In this document: positions 25,544 to 32,991 of the stretch, one piece after another
Numbering within the stretch: position 1 is the first letter of the stretch
Layout: each line of letters starts with the position of its first letter
The notes under the pieces: generated by a model
The model's database searches: none
The model's input: the letters and a program-made list of their open reading frames with translations, nothing else
What the model was told of the DNA's origin: nothing
Position numbers and translations under genes: made by a program
Assembly (NCBI GenBank): GCA_903927265.1
Contig: CAIYMF010000256.1
Location: 1-57,739 of the forward strand
DNA from: an uncultured bacterium
Lineage (GTDB): Bacteria > Actinomycetota > Actinomycetes > S36-B12 > CAIYMF01
DNA length: 57,739 nt
Reading direction: 5' to 3'

Positions 25544-26206
25544 ATGCCCGCTGTCTTATTTGCGTCGGTTCCTGAACCCGATCGCACGCGCTTTATTAAG
25601 GCGTGCGAACCGCGCCGTTTCAGTGCGGGCGACGTGGTGTTCAACGAAGGAGATCAGGGCGACTCTCTCTATCTGGTGGCTCGTGGGCGCGCGATCGTGC
25701 GCTCAACCACGAGTGAAGGTGATTCCGTCGCATTCGATGTTGTCGGCCCGGGCGAAGTGCTGGGCCTGCTAGGCATGGTGCGACCCGAACATCGTCGAAC
25801 AGCGACGGTCGTGGCACTCGACGACTGCACGATGCGCGTGATGACCCTTCCGGTCTTCGATGAACTGCGGCGCCGGTACCCCAGTTGCGAACGCGCTCTT
25901 GCCATCTTGATGGCTGACCATGTTGAACGCTTGAGTCAGCAGTTGCTGGAGGCGCACTACGTTCCGGTCGCTCAGCGCATTGCCCGGCGTGTGATGCGCG
26001 TTGCCGCCATGGCTGATGAAGTCGCTCCTGGCACCGTGCTGCCACTCACGCAGCAAGATGTGGCCGATCTCGCCGGCGCGGCCCGGCCCACGACGAATCA
26101 GGCGCTGAAGAAACTTGAGGCGACGGGTTCGATTCGTCTGCAGCGCGGTCAACTCGAAATCGTTGATCCGGTGCTGTTAGCCAGTCAGTCGGAGTTGCCG
26201 CGCTAG
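25544..26206 (+). CDS. Crp/Fnr family transcriptional regulator
   Basis: This 220-residue DNA-binding regulator has an N-terminal cyclic-nucleotide-binding fold (about 1-115) with FNEGDQGDSLYLVARGRAIV and GPGEVLGLLGMV. A dimerisation helix follows (about 118-145), then a winged helix-turn-helix (about 165-210) with LTQQDVADLAGAARPTTNQ as recognition region. No cysteine set for an Fnr iron-sulfur cluster is present, which favours a Crp-like or ligand-free member. Target genes cannot be deduced. The gene has its own leaderless-type promoter and is followed by a convergent gene. Confidence 0.9.
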   Translation: MPAVLFASVPEPDRTRFIKACEPRRFSAGDVVFNEGDQGDSLYLVARGRAIVRSTTSEGDSVAFDVVGPGEVLGLLGMVRPEHRRTATVVALDDCTMRVMTLPVFDELRRRYPSCERALAILMADHVERLSQQLLEAHYVPVAQRIARRVMRVAAMADEVAPGTVLPLTQQDVADLAGAARPTTNQALKKLEATGSIRLQRGQLEIVDPVLLASQSELPR

Positions 26207-26219
26207 CTCGTGCGCGCTC

Positions 26220-26747
26220 TCACGAAGGCAACGGTGAGAAGACTTCTGCTTCAAGGGCTCGGATTCGTTCGTCACGGCCGGGTGCATCGAGGAACAGCCC
26301 GCCGGGCGACCAGCCGCGACGTAGGTGGAGGCAGTAGCGACGGTAAGCACGACGGCGTGCTGCACGCTCGGAACGCGCCATGCCCGATCGGCGGTCATCG
26401 GCGAGAGCGGTGGCGACCACGGTCCAAATCCAGCGTCGGATCGCCTCGTCGTGCCACAGGTGCATCGTGACGATTCGCTCGCGGGGAGGTTCGGCGGGAC
26501 CAACGTGGGGGTAACTCGTGCGGCCGGTTGAGGTGTGCGATGCGGAACCGACCACCGAGCCGGTGATGACCCGATACCTGTCGCTGTTGCTGAACGATGA
26601 GCGCTGCGAGTACCCCAGGGAACTGGGGCCGCACGCGGAGCACGCCACACCTTGCCCCGACTCCCACCAGCCGCTTGATCCGGCACCGAGGCCACGTCCG
26701 CATCCGCGGCAGGTGCCGGCAAAGCGAAGGCGAATCAATCGCGCCAT
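26220..26747 (-). CDS. hypothetical zinc-ribbon protein
   Basis: This is a 175-residue protein of unknown function. The N-terminus IRLRFAGTCRGCGRGLGAG, with a second CSACG pair, gives a four-cysteine zinc ribbon (C13, C16, C36, C39) like the small ribbons found before NERD or nuclease-type domains in Actinomycetota. The middle is low complexity (Ser/Gly). The C-terminal half (about 95-175) is charged and helical, with RSERAARRRAYRRYC. A strong GGGGGA lies 9 nt before the ATG at 26747, which fixes the start well inside a longer open frame. No nuclease motif is visible. Confidence 0.65.
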   Translation of the reverse strand: MARLIRLRFAGTCRGCGRGLGAGSSGWWESGQGVACSACGPSSLGYSQRSSFSNSDRYRVITGSVVGSASHTSTGRTSYPHVGPAEPPRERIVTMHLWHDEAIRRWIWTVVATALADDRRSGMARSERAARRRAYRRYCLHLRRGWSPGGLFLDAPGRDERIRALEAEVFSPLPS

Positions 26748-26900
26748 GTCGTTCCCCCTACGTGCTCCGTCACTTGCGCTACTCGTCCGATCACCCTTGC
26801 AGGGGGGTCTGACAGACACTTTGTGCGTGTCGCCGTGAATTTGCTTCGACACGCTGCCAAGATGCGGATATTCCGGTCGTACCGGGCACAAGGAGGAACG

Positions 26901-27311
26901 ATGGGCTTCGGAGAAGCAATTAAGACAGTTTTTGGTAAGTACGCGAAGCTTGAGGGTCGGGCGAGCCGCTCAGAGTTCTGGTGGTGGTACCTGTTCTTGT
27001 TCATCCTAGGAATCCTGAGCACCATCATTGACAACGTCTTCCACACCACAATCAACTACGGGGCCAGCGGAATATTCGGTGCCAGCATTTCGGGCGTCGG
27101 CTGGATTGGCACCATCGTGGGCCTGGCACTGCTCATCCCGAGCATCTGTGTGTCGGTGCGTCGTTTGCACGACACCGATCGATCGGGCTGGTGGTGGTGG
27201 ATCAGCATTATCTGCTGCATCGGTAGCTTGATCTTGCTCGTCTTCTACTTGCAGCCCTCCACTCCCGGTCCGAACCGATTTGGTCCTGACCCCAGCGGCG
27301 GCGCGATCTAA
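26901..27311 (+). CDS. DUF805 domain-containing membrane protein
   Basis: This 136-residue inner-membrane protein of the DUF805 family shows the signature KYAKLEGRASRSEFWWWYLF, hydrophobic helices (about 27-50, 67-88 and 103-123), CVSVRRLHDTDRSGWWWW, and the tail PGPNRFGPDP. The function of this family is unknown. AAGGAGGAACG directly precedes the ATG at 26901, a near-perfect ribosome binding site and one of the strongest in the window; the frame upstream of it is not coding. It is divergent from the zinc-ribbon gene across about 150 bp. Confidence 0.92.
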   Translation: MGFGEAIKTVFGKYAKLEGRASRSEFWWWYLFLFILGILSTIIDNVFHTTINYGASGIFGASISGVGWIGTIVGLALLIPSICVSVRRLHDTDRSGWWWWISIICCIGSLILLVFYLQPSTPGPNRFGPDPSGGAI

Positions 27312-27317
27312 CGCACA

Positions 27318-27337
27318 CACCACCCGAAGGGGCGGTG
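27318..27337. terminator. hairpin between convergent genes
   Basis: CACC-a-CCC pairs with GGG-gc-GGTG around a GAA loop, filling the gap between the DUF805 stop and the stop of the minus-strand reductase. It is a compact bidirectional terminator candidate without a T-run. Confidence 0.4.
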
Positions 27338-29296
27338 CTAGAGGGCGGTGGCTTCCACCAGTCCCTCCAGCACCGCCTCTTCGACTGTTCGGGGAGCGAG
27401 GCAATCACCGATCGCACGCATGTCCCATGGCCCGTCGGCGAGGTCGGCAAGAAGGTGATCGACCGGCAGATGACCCTGTGAGAGCACCAGCGACGACGCT
27501 TGGATTTCGATGGGCTCGTTGGTAAGCACATGCTGGAAGTAGACGGTCTGGCTGTCGGCGCCAAAGGGGCGTACGAGGGGGATGATCTGCACCCCGAGTC
27601 GCACTGCCTGCCCGATCATCGCGTCGCGCACGTATTGCTGAATGCGCTGTCCTGGGTGATAGCCGCTGACGCCGAGAGTGACCTTGCGTCCGCGTTGGGC
27701 GAGGTCGATCGCCACGCCGAGGCCAATCCAGTCGCAGCGCCAATCGGCCACGACAGTGCGGCCAGTGGGTACCTCAGCTCCCTGAAGTACTTGCCACGAT
27801 GTCAGCACCGTCGGGTCATCGATCAATTCGAGTTCGGGGATACGTGGGACCGCGCCGGTGGCCACCACCACGGCATCCGGTGCGAGTTCCTCAATCAGCG
27901 CGCGGTCAGCTCGCGTCGACATCAGGAACTTCACGCCGGCCCGCGATGCTTCGCGCTCGAGGTTGGTGATGGCGCCGCCGAACTCGGCGCGACCTGGAAT
28001 CTCTTGTGCCAGCAGTACTTGGCCGCCGAGGCGACGCGAGGCCTCGATCAACGTGACACGATGTCCGCGCTCGGCAGCGACCGCTGCGGCCTTCAACCCG
28101 CCAGGCCCGCCACCAATCACGACCACATCGCGCGGCTGTGCGGCGGGCATTCGAATTCCGTAGGTACGTTCGCGGCCCGTCTCAGGATGCTGAATGCACG
28201 AGATGGGGTAGCCCGCGTGGAAGTGACCGATACATGCTTGGTTGCAACCGATGCAGGCGCGGATTCCGTCGAGGTCTCCTGCAAACGCCTTCGCAGGCAT
28301 TTCGGGGTCGCAGATGAGTGCGCGCGTCATCACGGTGGCGTCGGCGTCACCTCGGGCGATGACCTGCTCGGCGTCCTGTGGTGAGTTGATCCGACCCGAC
28401 AGAATGACGGGAACAGTGACGGCGTGCTTGACGCGTGCTGAGAGTGGCGAGAGATAGCCGACCGCGGTCGTCATGGGCGGAACAATGTGGTCCGAGCCTG
28501 CAAGCGTTGCCGACGTGCCGGCGACGATGGAGATGTAGTCGACCAGACCATCGGCGTTCAGTGCGGCGCACGCATCAATGGCTTCTTGCGGTGTGAGTCC
28601 GTCGGGGGACTCCTCGCCAATGGAGATGCGCATGCCTACAGCGAGATCGGGGCCAGCAGCCTGTCGTGCGATCGCGAGCACCTCTCGAAGAAATCGCAGT
28701 CGGTTCTCGGGGGAGCCGCCGTACTCGTCGTCGCGCAGGTTCGTGCGGGGGTTGAGGAACTGGGCCGGCAAGTAGCCGTGGGAGGCAACGATCTCAACGC
28801 CGTCGAAGCCGGCCCTGCGCATACGATCGGCGGCGGCGCCGTAGCACTCGACCATCTCGCGCACGATTTCGATCGGCATGGCGCGCGGCATCACGTGAAA
28901 GCGTTCGTTGGGAACGGCTGACGGCGCGAGAGCAACAGGCAGTGTGCCGTCTTCACTCTCCATCAGTTCGCGACCGTCATGAAACAGTTGCTGGAAGATG
29001 CTGGCACCCCGGGCATGAACTTCCTCGGCAAGTTGTGTGAAGCCGGGAATGCAGGTGTCGTCGTCAGCCATGAGAACGGCGCTGGTGTATTTGGCAGACT
29101 CATGAACGCCAGCTACCTGCACGACGATGAGGCCAACCCCACCGTCAGCACGCGCTTGGTGGTAGGCGAGGAGTTGGTCGCCCACTGAGCCGTCGACAGC
29201 CATCACCGTGTCATGGCCAGAACTCACGATGCGGTTGCGAATGGTGACTGGCCCGATGATCAGTGGCTCGGCGAGATGGGGGAGTGCCGAGTTCAT
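27338..29296 (-). CDS. FadH/OYE-family FMN/FAD/4Fe-4S oxidoreductase (2,4-dienoyl-CoA reductase type)
   Basis: This 652-residue enzyme resembles 2,4-dienoyl-CoA reductase, trimethylamine dehydrogenase and the FadH/OYE enzymes linked to mycofactocin. The N-terminal Old Yellow Enzyme barrel (about 1-355) binds FMN, with IGPVTIRNRIVSSGH and SHGYLPAQFLNPRTN. A cysteine cluster CIGCNQACIGH with a later C in SCIQHP (about 335-360) should hold a 4Fe-4S centre. The C-terminal half (about 380-652) has the FAD motif VIGGGPGGLKAA. GGAAGGAA precedes the ATG at 29296. No mycofactocin genes are in the window. The substrate is probably an enoyl or dienoyl thioester, by inference from neighbours. Confidence 0.88.
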   Translation of the reverse strand: MNSALPHLAEPLIIGPVTIRNRIVSSGHDTVMAVDGSVGDQLLAYHQARADGGVGLIVVQVAGVHESAKYTSAVLMADDDTCIPGFTQLAEEVHARGASIFQQLFHDGRELMESEDGTLPVALAPSAVPNERFHVMPRAMPIEIVREMVECYGAAADRMRRAGFDGVEIVASHGYLPAQFLNPRTNLRDDEYGGSPENRLRFLREVLAIARQAAGPDLAVGMRISIGEESPDGLTPQEAIDACAALNADGLVDYISIVAGTSATLAGSDHIVPPMTTAVGYLSPLSARVKHAVTVPVILSGRINSPQDAEQVIARGDADATVMTRALICDPEMPAKAFAGDLDGIRACIGCNQACIGHFHAGYPISCIQHPETGRERTYGIRMPAAQPRDVVVIGGGPGGLKAAAVAAERGHRVTLIEASRRLGGQVLLAQEIPGRAEFGGAITNLEREASRAGVKFLMSTRADRALIEELAPDAVVVATGAVPRIPELELIDDPTVLTSWQVLQGAEVPTGRTVVADWRCDWIGLGVAIDLAQRGRKVTLGVSGYHPGQRIQQYVRDAMIGQAVRLGVQIIPLVRPFGADSQTVYFQHVLTNEPIEIQASSLVLSQGHLPVDHLLADLADGPWDMRAIGDCLAPRTVEEAVLEGLVEATAL

Positions 29297-29417
29297 AACG
29301 GTTCCTTCCACGGCGAGACTCGTTGAGGAGATCAGGCTATCGGCCAGTTGCGGGCGACGGGCTACTCTCTGCTCACGGGCTCAATGCGCAGTCCCTTTCG
29401 GTAGCAGGAGGTCTTCG

Positions 29418-30947
29418 GTGTTCGTTCCTCTCACGGTGCGAGATTTCATTGAGCGTGCGGAGACGGTCTATCCGCAGCGTGTCGCTGTTGTTGACGAGCA
29501 AGATCAGCCTGCGACCTCGTGGGGATCGCTCACGTACTCGCAGTTTGCGGCCCGTGCGCGAGCGCAGGCCGCGGGCCTTGACGCACTCGGTGTTCCGGTG
29601 GGTGGACGCGTTGCGATCGCGTCACATAACTCCGCACGGCTGCTGACGAGCTTTTTCGGTGTGTCGGGATCAGGACGCATCCTGGTTCCCATTAATTTCC
29701 GGCTCGCACCTGCCGAGGTCGAGTACATCGTTGAACACAGCGGTGCTGAGGTGCTCTTGGTTGACCCCGAACTCGACGAGTCGCTCGCGCACATAGCACC
29801 GCGGCACCGTTTCGTGCTCGGCGAGAGTGATGATGTGCTCTTTCCCGAGGGTGCCGTTGGTGCCAAGTGGGAAGGCGATGAGTCGGCAACCGCCACCATC
29901 AACTACACCTCAGGCACGACGGCGCGACCCAAGGGCGTTCAACTCACGCACCGCAACCTCTGGCTCAATGCGACGACTTTTGGCTGGCACTCAACGGTGA
30001 CCGATCGCGACGTGCTCTTGCACACGCTGCCCATGTTCCACGCCAATGGTTGGGGCATGCCCTATGCCGTCACGGGGATGGGCGGCCGTCACATCGTGCT
30101 GCGCAAGGTTGACGGTACCGAGATTCTGCGCCGCGTAGACGAGCACGGGGTCACGATCATGTGCGGTGCTCCTGCAGTGTTGGCGATGGTGCTCGATGCC
30201 GCCGCAGAGTGGGAAGGTGAGATCCCGGGTCGCGATCGCGTGCGTGTGATCGTGGCGGGTGCTCCGCCGCCGAGTCGCACCATCGAGCGCATTGAGTCCG
30301 AGTTGGGTTGGGAGTTCATTCAGATCTACGGCCTCACCGAGACCTCGCCATTCCTGACGATGAATCGACGTCGCGAAGAGTGGGATGACTTACCTGCTCA
30401 TGCGCGCGCCCGCGAACTGGGTAAGGCCGGTGCGCCAGCGATTGGTGTGCGGATGAAGGCCGATGAAAGCGGTGAGATTCTTGCGCGCTCGAATGTGGTG
30501 CTCGAGGCCTACTGGGAGCAGCCCGAAGAAACAGCGGCTGCCCTCGCTGATGACTGGTTCCACACCGGCGACGGTGGAGCTGTGATTGACGGCTACGTCA
30601 CCATCAGTGATCGCAAGAAGGACGTCATCATTTCCGGCGGCGAGAACGTGTCGTCGATCGAAGTGGAAGATGCCCTCATGAGTCACCCGGCCATTCGCGA
30701 AGTTGCGGTCGTGGGCACTCCCGATGACAAGTGGGGTGAAGCAGTCACGGCGCTGGTCGTCACCGACGGAACGCCCCTGACCGCTGCCGATCTGGTGGCG
30801 CACTGTCGTACGCTCCTTGCCGGGTACAAGTGCCCCAAGCGCATCGAATTCCGTGACGAACTGCCGCGAACGGCGACCGGCAAACTGCAAAAGTTCAAGT
30901 TGCGTCAGGAGTTCTGGGAAGGCGAAGGTGCCCAAATCAAGGGCTGA
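29418..30947 (+). CDS. fatty-acyl-CoA synthetase / AMP-dependent CoA ligase
   Basis: This 509-residue ANL-superfamily enzyme activates a carboxylic acid to acyl-AMP and then to acyl-CoA. Visible motifs are the P-loop NYTSGTTARPKGV, YGLTETSPF, DWFHTGDGGAVIDGYVTISDR with the hinge region, KKDVIISGGENVSSIEVE, and the catalytic lysine in TATGKLQK. AGGAGG lies 6 nt before the GTG at 29418; the open frame upstream is not coding. The closest style is medium- or long-chain fatty-acid ligase, but aromatic acids are possible. The two GG-leader peptide genes begin 60 bp downstream in the same orientation and may share its transcript. Confidence 0.9.
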   Translation: MFVPLTVRDFIERAETVYPQRVAVVDEQDQPATSWGSLTYSQFAARARAQAAGLDALGVPVGGRVAIASHNSARLLTSFFGVSGSGRILVPINFRLAPAEVEYIVEHSGAEVLLVDPELDESLAHIAPRHRFVLGESDDVLFPEGAVGAKWEGDESATATINYTSGTTARPKGVQLTHRNLWLNATTFGWHSTVTDRDVLLHTLPMFHANGWGMPYAVTGMGGRHIVLRKVDGTEILRRVDEHGVTIMCGAPAVLAMVLDAAAEWEGEIPGRDRVRVIVAGAPPPSRTIERIESELGWEFIQIYGLTETSPFLTMNRRREEWDDLPAHARARELGKAGAPAIGVRMKADESGEILARSNVVLEAYWEQPEETAAALADDWFHTGDGGAVIDGYVTISDRKKDVIISGGENVSSIEVEDALMSHPAIREVAVVGTPDDKWGEAVTALVVTDGTPLTAADLVAHCRTLLAGYKCPKRIEFRDELPRTATGKLQKFKLRQEFWEGEGAQIKG

Positions 30948-31007
30948 AACGCTCGGAATGCTTGACTTCAGATGTTACGGTTCACTCGACCCATATGAGG
31001 AGTAATC

Positions 31008-31163
31008 ATGGCTGACCTTGACCCGATCGAATCCGAACTTCCGTCAGACGAACTGTCAAACGACGAACTGAGTGACGTTGCCGGCGGCGCGGTGGTTTTC
31101 GGCGGAACAACGGGTGGCAAACTCCCCGGAACCATGAGTGGCACGACGGGCGGCACTTTCTGA
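31008..31163 (+). CDS. putative double-glycine leader peptide 1 (bacteriocin/RiPP-like precursor)
   Basis: This is a 51-residue peptide. Residues 1-27 form an acidic leader ending DELSNDELSDVAGG, which matches the LSxxELxxIxGG consensus of leaders cleaved by C39 peptidases (Val replaces Ile). The predicted core is residues 28-51, with 8 Gly and 6 Thr, one Lys and no cysteine. Glycines at 33, 37, 41, 45 and 49 form a continuous GxxxG series. GAGGAG precedes the ATG by 5-7 nt. A second gene with the same 27-residue leader layout lies 58 bp downstream. No maturase, transporter or immunity gene is recognisable nearby, so the product is unknown and antimicrobial activity is only inferred. Confidence 0.7.
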   Translation: MADLDPIESELPSDELSNDELSDVAGGAVVFGGTTGGKLPGTMSGTTGGTF

Positions 31164-31221
31164 GCGTCCGAACGCGTGACATCACATCGTGCGGTGCACG
31201 TCTTATTTCTTAGGAGTTGTC

Positions 31222-31386
31222 ATGGCCGACCACGGCCCGATTGAGCCCGAGCTTGTTTCGGACGAGCTCTCTGGAGTCGAACTCGATGACGTCGTAGGCG
31301 GAATCGCAGGTGGACCAGGAGTCACCGGTACCACGCTGGACCGCGCCGCTGCAGGTGCTGACAACGTCGCCCCTGGATGGCACTAG
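31222..31386 (+). CDS. putative double-glycine leader peptide 2 (bacteriocin/RiPP-like precursor)
   Basis: This is a 54-residue peptide whose first 27 residues end DELSGVELDDVVGG. They are identical to the neighbouring leader at 19 of 27 positions, with the double glycine at the same place. The core (28-54) is unrelated: it is Ala/Gly-rich, cysteine-free, and ends NVAPGWH. The ribosome site and start context (AGGAGT, two variable bases, then TCATGGC) are shared with the first gene, indicating duplication followed by core divergence. A further GG at 30-31 could be an alternative cleavage point. The open frame begins slightly upstream at 31189, but the RBS fixes the start at 31222. Confidence 0.7.
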   Translation: MADHGPIEPELVSDELSGVELDDVVGGIAGGPGVTGTTLDRAAAGADNVAPGWH

Positions 31387-31413
31387 CTGACACCCGCTTT
31401 CCGGGCACTGCCT

Positions 31414-31431
31414 GAGCGGTCTCAGCCGCTC
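31414..31431. terminator. hairpin after the GG-leader peptide genes
   Basis: GAGCGG-TCTCAG-CCGCTC is a perfect 6-bp stem with a 6-nt loop, located 27 bp after the second peptide stop and overlapping the stop codon of the convergent flavin reductase gene. It is a plausible bidirectional terminator without a T-run. Confidence 0.45.
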
Positions 31432-31961
31432 TGCGGCATTTCCACATCACCCTCGGGACCGATGGGCATCCGACGGAAGTCGCGCTGGTAGTACACGACG
31501 GCATCACGGTCGCCGAGCACCACGTCATCAACACGACCGATGAGGATCGTGTGATCGCCGCCGTCGTATCGCGCGTGCACGCTGCATTCGAGCACGGCAG
31601 CCGCCTCGGTCATCACCGGCAGGCCGCGTGTGCTGAGTTCGAAGGGTGAGGCAGCAAACTTATCGGCGCCGCGAGTCGCGAATACCTTCGCGAGATCGGC
31701 TTGATCGGACTGCACGATGTGCACGGCAAATGACGTTCCGGTCATGAACGCCGAGTGGCATTCAGCTGACTTAGCCAGGCACACCAGTACGAGTGGGGGA
31801 TCGGCTGACAGTGAGCAGAACGAACTGGCAGTAAACCCCCACCAGCGACCGTCGGCGTCGATGGTGGTGGTGATGGTGACGCCCGTTGGAAACGTGGCCA
31901 TCGCGTCGCGAAATCGGTCGCCACTCACTGGCTCCCGTGGTTCGTCGATGCTGGTGTTCAC
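31422..31961 (-). CDS. flavin reductase family protein (HpaC-like)
   Basis: This 179-residue flavin-reductase-domain protein uses NAD(P)H to reduce FMN or FAD, often supplying a partner monooxygenase. The signature FRDAMATFPTGVTITTT is followed by GFTASSFCSLSADPPLVLVCLA, ECHSAFMTGTSFAVHIV, the FMN-contact segment and GGDHTILIGRVDDV, the usual GDH motif. The start is uncertain: the GTG at 31961 gives the family length but has no Shine-Dalgarno sequence, and an upstream in-frame start lies in the divergent intergenic region. No partner monooxygenase gene is adjacent. Confidence 0.85.
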   Translation of the reverse strand: MNTSIDEPREPVSGDRFRDAMATFPTGVTITTTIDADGRWWGFTASSFCSLSADPPLVLVCLAKSAECHSAFMTGTSFAVHIVQSDQADLAKVFATRGADKFAASPFELSTRGLPVMTEAAAVLECSVHARYDGGDHTILIGRVDDVVLGDRDAVVYYQRDFRRMPIGPEGDVEMPQSG

Positions 31962-32032
31962 GGGATACTGCCTATCACAGGGAATACACGGCGGCGATCG
32001 GACGCCTGCACCCCTCAACGGAAAGGCGAATC

Positions 32033-32869
32033 GTGCAGTCGTGCGCAGTGGTCGGCTCAGGGCGCATGGGCGCGGGTATCGCGCACGCACTCTTGCTCAC
32101 GGGAGCATCGGTGACAGTCATCGAGGCAACACAAGAACTGGGTGAAGCGGGGCGCGAGCGGGTGGCAGCGCTGGTCAACGACAGCGCCGTCCGCGAAACT
32201 CTCACGCAGGCCGTTAGTGAAGTTCTGGCTCGACTGACGTGCGGCGTCGGGGCTCAGGCAGCCGCCGGAAGCGACCTCGTTGTTGAGGCTGTTCCCGAAG
32301 ACCCCGCGTTGAAGGTGTCGGTCCTTGCCGATATCGAAGCCGTTGTCGATCAGACCTGCATGATCGCCACGAACACAAGTTCCATTTCGGTGACCGAATT
32401 GGCGGCAGCTCTCGATCGTCCCGAACGGTTCATCGGTTTGCATTTCTTCAATCCTGTGCCGGCAAGTGCGTTGGTTGAAATTGTGGTGGGCGTTCAGACA
32501 TCCAATGCGTCGGTCGATGCCGCGCGGGCCGTTGTTGACTCCATGGGCAAGACAGCGATCGTCGTGCGTGATTCGCCAGGATTCGCCAGTAGTCGATTGG
32601 GTGTGCTGCTTGGCCTTGAGGCCATTCGCATGGTGGAAGAAGGGGTCGCCAGTCCGGCCGATATTGATGCCGCCATGACTCTGGGCTACAAGCATCCGAT
32701 GGGTCCGCTGCGATTGACCGATCTCGTCGGGCTCGACGTGCGCCTCGGAGTGGCCGAGTACTTGGCCGCAGTGCTCGGCGATCGCTTCTCCCCACCTCAA
32801 TTGATGCGTGACATGGTGGCTCGTGGCGAGCTTGGGAAGAAGTCAGGCCGAGGTTTTTACGACTGGTGA
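32033..32869 (+). CDS. 3-hydroxyacyl-CoA (3-hydroxybutyryl-CoA) dehydrogenase
   Basis: This 278-residue enzyme oxidises 3-hydroxyacyl-CoA to 3-ketoacyl-CoA with NAD, or runs in reverse in butyrate and PHB metabolism. The Rossmann motif AVVGSGRMGAGIAHALLLTG is at the N-terminus. NTSSISVTELA and GLHFFNPVPASALVEIV carry the catalytic His/Glu region, and the C-terminal domain ends GELGKKSGRGFYDW. The GTG start has GAAAGG nearby; the frame upstream is not coding. Its length matches stand-alone HBD/PaaH enzymes without a crotonase domain. With the acyl-CoA ligase and FadH/OYE reductase it suggests a local fatty or aromatic acid degradation set. Confidence 0.92.
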   Translation: MQSCAVVGSGRMGAGIAHALLLTGASVTVIEATQELGEAGRERVAALVNDSAVRETLTQAVSEVLARLTCGVGAQAAAGSDLVVEAVPEDPALKVSVLADIEAVVDQTCMIATNTSSISVTELAAALDRPERFIGLHFFNPVPASALVEIVVGVQTSNASVDAARAVVDSMGKTAIVVRDSPGFASSRLGVLLGLEAIRMVEEGVASPADIDAAMTLGYKHPMGPLRLTDLVGLDVRLGVAEYLAAVLGDRFSPPQLMRDMVARGELGKKSGRGFYDW

Positions 32870-32876
32870 GTGTGGG

Positions 32877-32948
32877 TGCCCCCGGTAGGATTCGAACCTA
32901 CGCCTACGCCTCCGGAGGGCGCCGCTCTATCCCCTGAGCTACGGGGGC
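32877..32948 (-). tRNA. tRNA-Arg (anticodon CCG)
   Basis: On the minus strand a full cloverleaf is visible. The acceptor stem GCCCCCG pairs with CGGGGGC, the D arm is GCTC...GAGC, and the anticodon arm GCGCC-CTCCGGA-GGCGT has anticodon CCG at positions 34-36. A 4-nt variable loop follows, then the T arm GTAGG-TTCGAAT-CCTAC and discriminator A. CCG reads the CGG arginine codon. The 3' CCA is not fully encoded. It lies just downstream of the 3-hydroxyacyl-CoA dehydrogenase stop, and the decayed toxin-antitoxin module sits next to it. Confidence 0.95.
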
Positions 32949-32991
32949 CAGGGATTCGTCACGATATCAGCGCGTCGACAGACGCCTCTCG

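Noticed and set aside
26177-26722. Second minus-strand frame of 181 codons over the zinc-ribbon gene
   Set aside because: The competing frame has the CxxC pairs, a start with GGGGGA and better composition. This one has no start signal and overlaps the Crp/Fnr gene end.
30962-31000. Promoter for the peptide genes based on TTGACT at 30962
   Set aside because: TTGACT resembles a -35 box, but no -10 hexamer lies at 16-19 bp spacing. Transcription from the upstream ligase gene is as likely.
27338-31386. Mycofactocin biosynthesis locus suggested by the FadH/OYE reductase and nearby short peptides
   Set aside because: Neither peptide ends in the IDGMCGVY-type core of MftA, both lack cysteine, and no MftB-F homologue is in the window.
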